Origin: Streptomyces minutiscleroticus | GTDB taxonomy: Bacteria; Actinomycetota; Actinomycetes; Streptomycetales; Streptomycetaceae | Reading direction: 5' to 3' | Assembly: GCF_014650875.1 (NCBI RefSeq) | Contig: NZ_BMVU01000065.1 | Location: 1 to 32,751 of the forward strand | DNA: 32,751 nucleotides | Part shown: positions 8,474-16,441 of the stretch, piece by piece | Numbering within the stretch: the stretch's first letter is position 1 | Layout of the letters: every line of letters starts with the position of its first letter | The notes under the pieces: model-generated | Told to the model about the DNA's origin: nothing | Seen by the model: only the letters and a program-made list of their open reading frames with translations | Databases searched by the model: none | Program-made: the position numbers and the translations under genes

Positions 8474-11400
8474 ATGCCCAAGCCACCGCTGACCCGGCCC
8501 TCCTGGTGGGACTCCGACATCGCGCGGGACATCCTGCGGGACCGCGTGGCCACCACCACCGGCCTCGGCGACCTGCGGGTACAGCTGTCGGGCGAGCCCC
8601 TGCTGCGCCGCGACGGCCGGGGCGGACTGCTGCAGTCCATCCGGCTGCGGGTGCACTCCCCCGGCACGGCGCGCCCGCGGCCGCGCGTCACGCGGGCCCG
8701 CGTCACCACCGGCGGGGGCACCCCCGTCCACTGCGAGGTCCTCCCCGGCCCCGGCGACGACACCCGCATCCTGGTGCCGGAGGTGGACGCCCCCACTCCC
8801 CTGCTGATCGAACTCCCCGAACTGGAGGAGGGCGCCCGGCTCTCGTTCGAGGCGCGTCCGCAGCGCCACTGGACGCTGCACCTGGTACAGCACTCCCACC
8901 TCGACATCGGCTACACCGACCCGCAGGGCCGGGTCATGGCCGAGAGCCGCGCCTACCTCGACTCGCTGCTCGAACTGTGCGACGACACCGACGACCGGCC
9001 GGAGCCCGCGCGGTTCCGCTGGGCCGTCGAGGGCTTCCACTCCTTCCAGGACTGGCAGGCCAACCGCCCCCGCCGCCAGGTGGAGAGCTTCCTCGACCGC
9101 GTACGCGAGGGCCGCATCGAACTCACCGCGCTGCCGTTCAACCTCCACACGGAGACCTGTTCCACGGACGAGCTGCACGAACTCCTCCGCCCCGTGACCG
9201 AGCTGCGCGACCGGCACGGCATCGACATCCGCACGGCCATGCAGACGGACGTGCCCGGCCAGGTCGTCGGCCTGCCCGACGTCCTGGCCGGCAACGGCAT
9301 CCGCTACCTGTCCGTGGCGCACAACTGGGCCGGCCGGGCCGTGCCGCACCTCGTCGGCGGGGAACACCTGCCGCGCCTGTTCCGCTGGCGGACGCCCAGC
9401 GGCAACAGCGTGCTGGTCTGGCGCACGGACACCCCGCACGGCCTGGCCTACATGGAGGGCTCTGTCCTCGGTTTCGACGCGTCCTACGGCCACGTCGACG
9501 ACCTCCTGCCCGCCTACCTCAGCGCCCTGGCCGAGTTCCCCTACCCTCACGAGGGCCGCGGGATCCCGGGCTTCCCGATCCTCGGCGACACCGTCACCGC
9601 CGACCCCTACCCGTGGGACGTGCTGCACCTGCGGGTCCTGGGCAAGTTCGCGGACAACGGCCCGCCGCGCCGCATCATCTCCGACACGGTGGACCGCTGG
9701 AACGAACAGTGGGCCTTCCCCCGGCTGCGCGCCTCCCGCAACCAGGACTTCTTCGAGGACGCCGAGAAGCGGGTGGGCGACCGCCTGGAGACCTACGAGG
9801 GCGACTGGAGCGACTGGTGGGTCGACGGCGTCGGAGCCGGCGCCGTGCCGCTCGCCGCCGCGCGCCGCGGCCAGGCCGCCCTCGCCGAGGCCCAGACCGT
9901 GGCCGGCTACGCCCACCTGCTCGGCGTGCCCGGCAGCACGGCCGTCACCGGGGCCGCGCCCGCCGTCTACCGCGCGGCCTCCCTGTTCAACGAGCACACC
10001 TGGGGCGCCGGCGACCCGTGGACCCACGGCGACCACGGCCACGGCTCCGGCGAGAAGCAGTGGCACTGGAAGTACTCCCAGGCCCTGCGCGCCCACGACG
10101 ACGCGGAGACCCTGCTGGACTCCGCCGCCGCACTGCTGGGCGAGGCCCTCGCACCCTCCGCGGATGCTCTGGCCTCCTTCTACGTGGTGAACACCTGCAG
10201 CTGGGAGCGGACCGAGACCGCGCGGCTCTTCCTGCCCGAGAGCACCGTGGCGCTGGACGAGGCCGTCCAGGTCCTCGACGCGCGCACCGGTGCGCGCCTG
10301 CCCTGCGTCCAGGAGGCCCAGAGCAACGAGCGGCACCGGGCGGCCGGCCGGTTCCTGCACGTGCCCCTGGCCGACGTGCCGGCCTGCGGCACCGTGCGCC
10401 TGGACGTCGTCCCCGCCGCCCCGTCCGCCACGCACGACCCCGACGACACCGACGAACCCTCGGAACCGACCGTCCTGGAGAACGAGCACCTGCGCGTCAC
10501 GGTCGACCTGCGCCGGGCCTGCATCGGCTCCCTCCTCGACAAGCGCACCGGGCGCGAGCTCGTCCGGCAGGACGCCGTCATCGGCTTCAACGGCTACGTG
10601 TACGACGAGTACGCCACGGCCGGCGCGTTCAACCACCAGTCCAGCAAGACCGTCGCCGACGACTCGATGCACCTGCTCGCCTCGCGGAACACCGCGCCGC
10701 CCGCGGCGCTCGTCGACCGCACGACCGACGCCACCGGCCACACGCTGGTCTACGAGTGCGCCCCGGCCGGCACCCGCCGCCTCCGCGTGAAGGTGCACCT
10801 TCCGCACGGCGCGGCCCGCGTCGACATCGAGAACCGCATCGACAAGACCGCGACGCTGACCAAGGAGAGCGCGTTCTTCGCCTTCCCCTTCGCCCTGGAC
10901 GCCCCGGTCGTCCGCATGGAGGCCACCGGAGGCGTCACCGGCACCGGACGGGCGACCGTGCCGGGGTCGGCCACCCACATGCGCGCCGTCCGGCGCTGGA
11001 TCAGTCTCAGCGACTCCGCCCACCATGTCGCCCTGGCCACGACCGACGCCCCCCTCGTGCAGCTCGGCGGGATCGCGATCCCCTACGTCCCCTATCCCCG
11101 GTCGCTGCCGCAGGAGGAGCCCGCCACCGTCTTCTCCTGGGTGCACAACAACATCTGGGACACCAACTTCCCGGCCCAGCAGGCGTTCGACCACGTCTTC
11201 CGCTACAGCGTCGGCGTCACGGGCGCCGAGGGGGCCTCCGACGCCCCGGTCCACGACGCTCCGGCGCTCGGCGAACGCCTGGCCGCGCACACGGCGGCCG
11301 TCACCGCTCACCCGCTCGTACCGGTCCGCGCCCGCGCCGAAGCCGGGGCCGAGCCGCCGGCGCGGCTGCGGTTCCTGACCGTGGACGACCCCCGCGTGCG

Positions 11401-11653
11401 CCTGGTGGGTCTGACCGCCCCGGGCGAGGACACCCTCATGGTCCGGCTGCAGTCCCTGACCGACACCCCGGTCACCTGCCGCCTGACCACGCCGTTCGCC
11501 GTCGGTCCGGCCTTCCGCACCACTTACCTCGGCCTGGCCCCGAGCGAGATCGCCCCGGAACCGGACGGAGCGATCCCGGTGGAGGTTCCCGCCCTCGGCA
11601 CCACGGCCGTCACCCTCCGGCTGCACCGCCCCCCGTCCCCCGACCGCTCCTAG
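8474..11653 (+). CDS. GH38 alpha-mannosidase
   Basis: A 1059-residue glycoside hydrolase family 38 alpha-mannosidase. Zinc and substrate residues are visible in VQHSHLDIGYTDPQ (His140, His142, Asp144), and the nucleophile is Asp259 in MQTDVPGQ. The catalytic half (about 135-400) is followed by the middle and C-terminal beta-rich GH38 domains, with ASLFNEHTWGAGDPW and FSWVHNNIWDTNFPAQ typical of the family. No signal peptide or membrane segment is seen, so it should act in the cytoplasm on imported oligosaccharides, releasing mannose for the ROK kinase and the isomerase. It is the last gene of the importer operon, 55 bases after GH76, with an AAAGGA upstream of the ATG. A large stem-loop follows about 190 bases beyond the stop. 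Confidence 0.93.
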   Translation: MPKPPLTRPSWWDSDIARDILRDRVATTTGLGDLRVQLSGEPLLRRDGRGGLLQSIRLRVHSPGTARPRPRVTRARVTTGGGTPVHCEVLPGPGDDTRILVPEVDAPTPLLIELPELEEGARLSFEARPQRHWTLHLVQHSHLDIGYTDPQGRVMAESRAYLDSLLELCDDTDDRPEPARFRWAVEGFHSFQDWQANRPRRQVESFLDRVREGRIELTALPFNLHTETCSTDELHELLRPVTELRDRHGIDIRTAMQTDVPGQVVGLPDVLAGNGIRYLSVAHNWAGRAVPHLVGGEHLPRLFRWRTPSGNSVLVWRTDTPHGLAYMEGSVLGFDASYGHVDDLLPAYLSALAEFPYPHEGRGIPGFPILGDTVTADPYPWDVLHLRVLGKFADNGPPRRIISDTVDRWNEQWAFPRLRASRNQDFFEDAEKRVGDRLETYEGDWSDWWVDGVGAGAVPLAAARRGQAALAEAQTVAGYAHLLGVPGSTAVTGAAPAVYRAASLFNEHTWGAGDPWTHGDHGHGSGEKQWHWKYSQALRAHDDAETLLDSAAALLGEALAPSADALASFYVVNTCSWERTETARLFLPESTVALDEAVQVLDARTGARLPCVQEAQSNERHRAAGRFLHVPLADVPACGTVRLDVVPAAPSATHDPDDTDEPSEPTVLENEHLRVTVDLRRACIGSLLDKRTGRELVRQDAVIGFNGYVYDEYATAGAFNHQSSKTVADDSMHLLASRNTAPPAALVDRTTDATGHTLVYECAPAGTRRLRVKVHLPHGAARVDIENRIDKTATLTKESAFFAFPFALDAPVVRMEATGGVTGTGRATVPGSATHMRAVRRWISLSDSAHHVALATTDAPLVQLGGIAIPYVPYPRSLPQEEPATVFSWVHNNIWDTNFPAQQAFDHVFRYSVGVTGAEGASDAPVHDAPALGERLAAHTAAVTAHPLVPVRARAEAGAEPPARLRFLTVDDPRVRLVGLTAPGEDTLMVRLQSLTDTPVTCRLTTPFAVGPAFRTTYLGLAPSEIAPEPDGAIPVEVPALGTTAVTLRLHRPPSPDRS

Positions 11654-11841
11654 CGTCCCCCTTCGGCGGAGCGCCCGGCGGAGAGGAAAGGGCCCCGGAC
11701 CGGTGTGAAGGTCGTCGTCGCACCGAAGGTGTCCTCGGCCCGTCCGGCCGGGGCCGCGGCCGCGGAGGACTCGGAAGCCGTTGGTCGAGCGACCGCCGGC
11801 CATCGGCGTGCGCCGGACGCAACCCGGTTGCGCCGTTCGGT

Positions 11842-11891
11842 GGGCACGCCCCCTCGTCGCCACAGCGTCACACCGACGAGGGGGCGTGCCC
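11842..11891. terminator. 18-bp stem terminator between convergent genes
   Basis: Bases 11842-11859 pair perfectly with 11874-11891 around a 14-base loop. The structure lies between the convergent GH38 gene (plus) and the ABA4-like gene (minus), whose stop codon falls in the loop. It is symmetric enough to stop transcription from both sides. There is no poly-T run, as is usual for such stems in high-GC actinobacteria. Confidence 0.7.
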
Positions 11892-12334
11892 CGCGGTCGC
11901 GAAGCCGTCGTGTCCCGAACGCCGTGACCGCACCGCGCGCAGCGCCAGGAACACCAGCAGTCCGGCGGGCGACAGCAGGACGGTGAGGACCAGCAGCGGC
12001 CCCATCAGCAGGGCGGAGATCCTCAGCCGCCGCGCCTTCCGGTACATCCACTGCCCGATCAGGAGGTCCCGGGCGATGGCCTGCGCCCAGATGGCTCCCG
12101 CGCCGTCCGGAAGTACCGTCAGCTCCCGGAAGGCGTCCAGATCCGGGTCTTTGACCGCGGTCCGGAGTTCCGGGAACACCGGCAGCGCGAGCCCGAGGTG
12201 GACCGGCAGGACGGGCAGCACGGTCAGCGGTGAAGCGGCGATGCGGGCGGTCGGGCCCCAGGCCGGGCGAGGATCATGAGCAGCCAGACGGGTGCGGCCG
12301 GCCAGAAGGCGAGGCCGAAGAGGAACTCGGTCAT
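11868..12334 (-). pseudogene. ABA4-like (DUF4281) membrane protein, frameshifted
   Basis: Two overlapping minus-strand frames together spell one ABA4-like/DUF4281 integral membrane protein. The N-terminal part starts at the ATG at 12334 (MTEFLFGLAFWPAAPVWLLM). The rest is in another frame, continuing GPTARIAASPLTVLPVL, then GAGAIWAQAIARDLLIGQW and a hydrophobic C-terminus. Restoring one C in the minus-strand C-run (plus-strand G-run at 12264-12266) joins them as LLMILAPAWGPTARIAAS, giving 155 residues, the normal family length. Function of bacterial members is unknown; the plant homologue ABA4 acts in neoxanthin formation. The ATG overlaps the stop of the small upstream frame (ATGA). Either a sequencing error or a true inactivation. 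Confidence 0.75.
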
Positions 12335-12465
12335 GGCACGAGCTCCTTCGGGGCGTCGGCGACCGCGGTTCCGGCTGCCTCGGACCGGGGCCGGAGGGGA
12401 GCCCGCAGGCACCCGTAGGTCCCGAGAGCGGCGGCCGCCAGGATCGCCAGGGCCGCCCCCGACAT
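12331..12465 (-). CDS. small hypothetical membrane peptide upstream of the ABA4-like gene
   Basis: A 44-residue frame with one predicted membrane helix (MSGAALAILAAAALGTYGCL) and a charged tail. Its stop overlaps the ATG of the ABA4-like gene as ATGA, the main reason to think it is translated. The LGTY step followed by Arg recalls the start of AzlD-type branched-chain amino acid export subunits, but the protein ends far too early to be one, so it may be a remnant. The ribosome-binding site is weak. The frame stays open further upstream, so another start is possible. Confidence 0.35.
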   Translation of the reverse strand: MSGAALAILAAAALGTYGCLRAPLRPRSEAAGTAVADAPKELVP

Positions 12466-12685
12466 CGCACCGCCGGGGTGGATCAGCGGCCGGCCCCCTG
12501 AGTACGAGGCGCGGCCCGCGTCCTGGGCCGTCCGCCCGCGACGGTTGTCGATGCCGTGCTCGCCGCTGCCGCCGGACCACACCGGTCCGGCGCCCTCGGC
12601 CCGCTGACCAGTGCGTCCGGGCACCACGCGGAGCAACCACCACCGGCGCACCACCAGCCACTGTCACCGGACCGAAGGGCCGCAG

Positions 12686-13744
12686 TCAGGCGGTCCGGGT
12701 CCGGGGGACCGCGGCGTCGAGCCGGTCCTCGGCGATCCGCCGGGCCGCCTCCAGCGGGGTGGTTCCGGTCGAGCGGGACAGGTCGAGGACGCGGCTCACG
12801 GTGGCGCCGATGCCCTCCACGCGCTTGCGGGCCGCCTCGTGGCTCTCGCCCTCCGCCTCCCGGCCCAGGGCGTAGGCGATGCCGCCGGCACCGGCGACGT
12901 AGTCGGGGATCCACACGATGTCGCGCTGTGCGAGGGTGTCGGCGACGGTCTCCTCGGTGAGCTGGTTGTTCGCCGGGCCGACGACCAGGCGGGCGCCGAT
13001 CGTGGGGACGCTGGCCTCGCTGAGCACTCCGCCCACGGCGGCGGGGACCAGGATGTCGGCCGGTGCGGACAGGGCCTGCCCGGGCTCGACCCATCCGTAT
13101 CCGCCGGCCAGGGCGGCCTGTTCGCGCGAGGCGTCCACGTCCGACACCACCACGTGGGCGCCCTCGGCGGCGAGGCCGGAGGCGATGCGGCCGCCGACCG
13201 AGCCGAATCCGCTGACGACCACCGTCCGCCCCGCGCAGGACGCGGTGCCGAACACATGCCGCGCACCGGCGTGCAGGGCGGCCAGCACGCCGACGGCGGT
13301 GGGGCCGCCGGAGTCGCCGGTGCCCCCGTGCTCCTCGGGCGCGCAGTACGCGTACGGCGAGAAGCGGCGCAGCACCACCATGTCGTCGGGGCCGGTCCCC
13401 ACGTCGGGGCCGGTGCGGTAGGAGCCGTCGAAGGAGGCGATCAGCTCGCCCAGGTCCTCCAGCGCGGCCCGGCGCAACTGCGGTGTGAGATCGGTGTCCT
13501 GCTCGAGGGCGATCACACTCTTGCCGCCGCCGAAGTCCAGGCCGGCCACGGCGGCCTTGTAGGTCATCGCCTCCGACAGGCGCAGCGCGTCGGTCAGCCC
13601 CTCGCGCCAGTGGGCATAGCGGCGCAGCCTGCAGCCGCCGACCGCCGGACCCAGCGTTCGGGAGTGGACCGCGACGATCAAGGGCAGACCGGACCGGCGT
13701 CCGCGCCGGATGACGACGTCTTCATGCACAGATGTTTGGCTCAT
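12686..13744 (-). CDS. vdh: valine/leucine dehydrogenase (Glu/Leu/Phe/Val dehydrogenase family)
   Basis: A 352-residue NAD-dependent branched-chain amino acid dehydrogenase that oxidatively deaminates valine or leucine to the 2-oxo acid and ammonium. The two family lysines appear in MTYKAAVAGLDFGGGKSVI (Lys63 and Lys75), and the NAD-binding Rossmann loop is VVVSGFGSVGGRIA. Length and layout fit Streptomyces valine dehydrogenases, which begin branched-chain amino acid breakdown and supply acyl-CoA building blocks for polyketides. It is divergent from an Lrp/AsnC regulator 79 bases away. On the minus strand a TAACTT hexamer ends 7 bases before the ATG with no convincing ribosome-binding site, so the mRNA may be leaderless. 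Valine versus leucine preference cannot be read from sequence. Confidence 0.9.
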   Translation of the reverse strand: MSQTSVHEDVVIRRGRRSGLPLIVAVHSRTLGPAVGGCRLRRYAHWREGLTDALRLSEAMTYKAAVAGLDFGGGKSVIALEQDTDLTPQLRRAALEDLGELIASFDGSYRTGPDVGTGPDDMVVLRRFSPYAYCAPEEHGGTGDSGGPTAVGVLAALHAGARHVFGTASCAGRTVVVSGFGSVGGRIASGLAAEGAHVVVSDVDASREQAALAGGYGWVEPGQALSAPADILVPAAVGGVLSEASVPTIGARLVVGPANNQLTEETVADTLAQRDIVWIPDYVAGAGGIAYALGREAEGESHEAARKRVEGIGATVSRVLDLSRSTGTTPLEAARRIAEDRLDAAVPRTRTA

Positions 13745-13823
13745 GCCCTTGAAGTTAGGGTGATGTGCGAACCGACGGCCGTGCCGCCGTAGGAAATTCG
13801 GCCTTCCCCTTCAGGAGCCAGTC
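13745..13823. promoter_or_regulatory. divergent vdh/lrp promoter region
   Basis: A 79-bp spacer between vdh (minus) and the Lrp-type regulator (plus). The sequence TAACTT (minus strand, 13757-13752) is a good -10 for vdh placed so that transcription would begin at or next to its start codon. An AGGAG ribosome-binding site precedes the regulator ATG. Lrp-type proteins usually bind such divergent spacers and control the neighbour; the operator itself was not identified. Confidence 0.5.
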
Positions 13824-14297
13824 ATGGACGAACTTGATACGGCGATCCTGCGCCATCTGCAGTCGGACGGCCGCCAGTCCAACCGCGCCCTCGCCGAGAA
13901 ACTGGGCATCGCCCCCTCCACCTGCCTGGAGCGCACGAGGCTGCTGCGCAAGCGCGGCGTCATCCGGGGCTATCGGGCCGAGGTCTCCCTGCGGGCGCTC
14001 AACCGGTCCGTACAGGCGATGGTCTTCACCCAGGTCAGGCCCCTGCGGCGGGACGTCGTCGCCGCCTTCGAGCAGTCGGTGACGCAGTTGCCGGAGGTGG
14101 TCTCCGTCTACACGATGGCCGGCAGCGACGACTTCCTCGTCCACGTCACGGCCCAGGACATCGACCACCTGCACGCCTTCCTGCTGGACCAGTTCACCGA
14201 CCGGCGCGAGATCGTCGGCTTCCGCACCTCGATCATCTACCAGCACCTGACCAACCCGGTCCTGGAACCGCTGCCCCCGACCGGACCGCAGGAGTAA
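13824..14297 (+). CDS. Lrp/AsnC-family regulator, probable vdh regulator
   Basis: A 157-residue leucine-responsive-regulator-type protein. The N-terminal helix-turn-helix (NRALAEKLGIAPSTCLERTRLLRKRGVI, about residues 20-47, quoted in part) is followed by a RAM/ligand-binding domain (VVSVYTMAGSDDFLVHV). Length is typical. The ATG has an AGGAG ribosome-binding site 7 bases upstream. Divergent orientation to vdh strongly suggests that it senses branched-chain amino acids or their oxo acids and controls vdh and itself. The regulator class is certain; the target is inferred. Confidence 0.92.
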   Translation: MDELDTAILRHLQSDGRQSNRALAEKLGIAPSTCLERTRLLRKRGVIRGYRAEVSLRALNRSVQAMVFTQVRPLRRDVVAAFEQSVTQLPEVVSVYTMAGSDDFLVHVTAQDIDHLHAFLLDQFTDRREIVGFRTSIIYQHLTNPVLEPLPPTGPQE

Positions 14298-14653
14298 GGC
14301 GGCGAGGTCGTGAACGCCTCCTGCCTCGGCACCACGCGGGCCTGCCGCGGGCGGCGCAGCGCGCCGCGGCACTCGGCGCGGCCCGGACCGTGTCGTCGCT
14401 GCGGAAGCCAGTGCCGGCGCCGGTCCCACCGCAGCCCCGGCCCTGCCGGCCCGCGACCGCACTGCCCCGCCCGAGCTGTCCGGATCCGGCCCGACGGCCC
14501 TCCGCGCCCCTCCGGTCTGCGCTCCCTGACGTCAGCGGCCTCCGGCACGACGCGTCACCATCGGATGTGGGACAGGGTCGTCGCACGAACACTCGCGTCA
14601 GCCGTCCTGGCCACCTGAGCTGTGCGGCCCTGATCCTGTGCACCGCGGCAGGT
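14298..14653. other. 356-bp convergent spacer, no gene seen
   Basis: Lies between the ends of the Lrp gene (plus) and the SpoIIE phosphatase gene (minus). Long open frames here are GC-driven and show no domain. The only structure noted is a short 8-bp stem, 14654-14661 with 14664-14671, at its right edge over the phosphatase stop codon. Confidence 0.6.
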
Positions 14654-15856
14654 TCACCTGCGAGCAGGTGAGGCCCCGTTTTCGGAGGAGTCGCCACGAC
14701 GGGCGCCGTGCCAGTCCAGGACCAGGATCGTGGCGTCGTCCTTGAGGTCGCCGTGGCAGGCGTCCAGCACCGCGGCTGTCAGGGTGCGGACGGTTTCCCT
14801 CGGGTGCAGGTCACGGGTGTCGTGCACGAGTTCGGCCAGGTCGACGGCCACGGCACCGCGCTCCTGCATGCCGTCGGTGAGCAGGATCAGGCGGTCCCCG
14901 GGGTGCAGCCGCAGTTCCTGTACGCGGTAGGAGCTGGGCGCCGACACCCCGAAGGGAAGGTTCACGGCGAGTTTGACCTCCTCGACGGTGCCGTCGCGCA
15001 GGAGCAACGGCCAGGGGTGCCCGGCGTTGACCAGTTCGACCAGACCTGTTTCGAGGTCGATGCACAGCAGTTGCCCGGTGGCCAGGCCACGACTGTGGTT
15101 CAGCAGGGCCTGGTGGGCCTGGTTGGCCTGTCTGAGAGCGTCGCAACCGCTGCGACGGGCCCGCCGCAGCGCGCCGACCAGCAAGGTGGCCAGCAGAGCG
15201 GAGTCGGTGTCGTGCCCCATGGCATCGGTGATGGACAGGTGCAGGGTGTCGCGGTCGAGGCTGTAGTCATAGGTGTCGCCGCCGATGTCGTCGGCCGGGA
15301 CCAGCCCGGCGGCGAGGGTGAACTGGGGTGCCTCGCAGCAGGCCGCCGAGGGCAGCAACTGGTGCTGGATCTCCGCGGCCAGGCTGGTGTTGGTGGTGCG
15401 CCGGCCCAAGTGGTACAGGTCGGTGAAGCGGCGGTCCGTGACAATGATGTAGGCCAGCGCGTGGGCCGCCCGGCCGACCCGTCTCAGCACGGCCTCATCG
15501 GTGTGCTGCAGGGTCATCTCCAGTACACCGACGCAGTCGCCGCGGTTGGTGACCGGCACGATGACGCGCCATCCGCCCCCACCGTCCGGTTCCACATACT
15601 GACGTTGGGACTGCAGGACACGGTCGTAGACGCTCCCTTGCAGGTCGATCGGCGCAGCGTCGCCCTGGACACCGCCTTCGGCGGCCGCGGTCAGCCGCAC
15701 CAGTTGCTGGCCGATGAGGTCGACGAAGAGAAACGACACGTTGCGGGCCCCGAACCCCCTCTGCAGGGTGCGCGCCACCACGTCAACGGACTCACCGGGC
15801 GGTGCGGCCTCCGCGGCAGCGAGAAGCTCGTCCAGTGCCACATCTGCGTCCACCAC
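14654..15856 (-). CDS. GAF-SpoIIE (PP2C-type) serine phosphatase
   Basis: A 400-residue stress-signalling phosphatase. An N-terminal GAF-like sensor (about 20-150) is followed by a short linker ending AAEIQHQLLPS and a PP2C/SpoIIE catalytic domain. Metal-binding motifs are visible: DDIGGDTYDY, DAMGHD, NAGHPWPLLL, LTDGMQE and DDATILVLDW. Such enzymes dephosphorylate STAS-domain antagonists and so release sigma factors from anti-sigma kinases; a kinase and a STAS protein are encoded 1.6-4 kb away. Translation probably begins at one of the tandem GTG codons (15856 or 15853), behind a good AGGAGG ribosome-binding site. No membrane helix is seen, so the protein should be cytoplasmic. Partner assignment is inferred. 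Confidence 0.9.
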   Translation of the reverse strand: MVDADVALDELLAAAEAAPPGESVDVVARTLQRGFGARNVSFLFVDLIGQQLVRLTAAAEGGVQGDAAPIDLQGSVYDRVLQSQRQYVEPDGGGGWRVIVPVTNRGDCVGVLEMTLQHTDEAVLRRVGRAAHALAYIIVTDRRFTDLYHLGRRTTNTSLAAEIQHQLLPSAACCEAPQFTLAAGLVPADDIGGDTYDYSLDRDTLHLSITDAMGHDTDSALLATLLVGALRRARRSGCDALRQANQAHQALLNHSRGLATGQLLCIDLETGLVELVNAGHPWPLLLRDGTVEEVKLAVNLPFGVSAPSSYRVQELRLHPGDRLILLTDGMQERGAVAVDLAELVHDTRDLHPRETVRTLTAAVLDACHGDLKDDATILVLDWHGARRGDSSENGASPARR

Positions 15857-16441
15857 GGCAACCTCCTGTCAACTGCCGTCCCTTCTTCCCTGACATTCTT
15901 CGGCCTCACCCGGCGCACCCCATCGCAACCGATCCGGCACCCTTTCCGTTCAAAGCCCCTCGGAACGGGTATAAGCCTCCCTCGCACCCATCAGGGCGTA
16001 CGGGCTGTACCGAGTCGTACCGGGCGGCTCCGCGCACGACGCGCCGTACGGGGCGGCACGGTCCTCGGCGATCACGGATCGTTCCACCCCCTTGCTCCGG
16101 CCCACCGAGAACCGTCCGGTCTGCGGGCGGACAGCGGGAGACGATGTGGAACGCCTTCCGGGGCCGATGAAACAGGAAGGCACCGGTGCGATTCCTGGTG
16201 CGGCAGGCCGCTCGCCGTCGGCCGCACCGCCGCTGTGAGCGCGAGGCCGACCGCTCACCCGCCCTTCATCGGCACCGCCTGCACCCCCGGCGCTTCCGGG
16301 CTGCGGACCAGCGGGCCCGGCCCTTGCCGGAGGGATCGGGCGGCATGACCGCCGTCCGTGCGGGCCCTGACCGCACGGCGTTGCCTGTGCGACCGTTGGC
16401 CTTACTGGAGTCGGTGTTCCTCAACCACGGGAGGGTGGCCC
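15857..16441. other. 585-bp non-coding spacer with a sigma-B-like promoter
   Basis: Divergent spacer between the phosphatase (minus) and the alpha/beta-hydrolase-like gene (plus). No convincing gene was found. It holds the sigma-B-like promoter described separately and a GGGAGG ribosome-binding site just before the hydrolase start. If the promoter is real, the hydrolase mRNA would have a long 5' leader of about 460 bases, or a small RNA is made. Confidence 0.5.
15948..15972 (+). promoter_or_regulatory. candidate sigma-B-type stress promoter
   Basis: GTTC at 15948-15951 and GGGTAT at 15967-15972 are separated by 15 bases, close to the sigma-B-family consensus (GTTT, 14-16 bases, GGGTAT/GGGTAC). 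The surrounding genes are sigma-B partner-switch types. It reads rightwards. Found by eye only; one mismatch in the -35 box. Confidence 0.35.

Noticed and set aside
8345..11863. A 1172-residue minus-strand frame opposite GH38
   Set aside because: Low-complexity Gly/Val/Arg sequence with no domain; it is the antisense shadow of the mannosidase.
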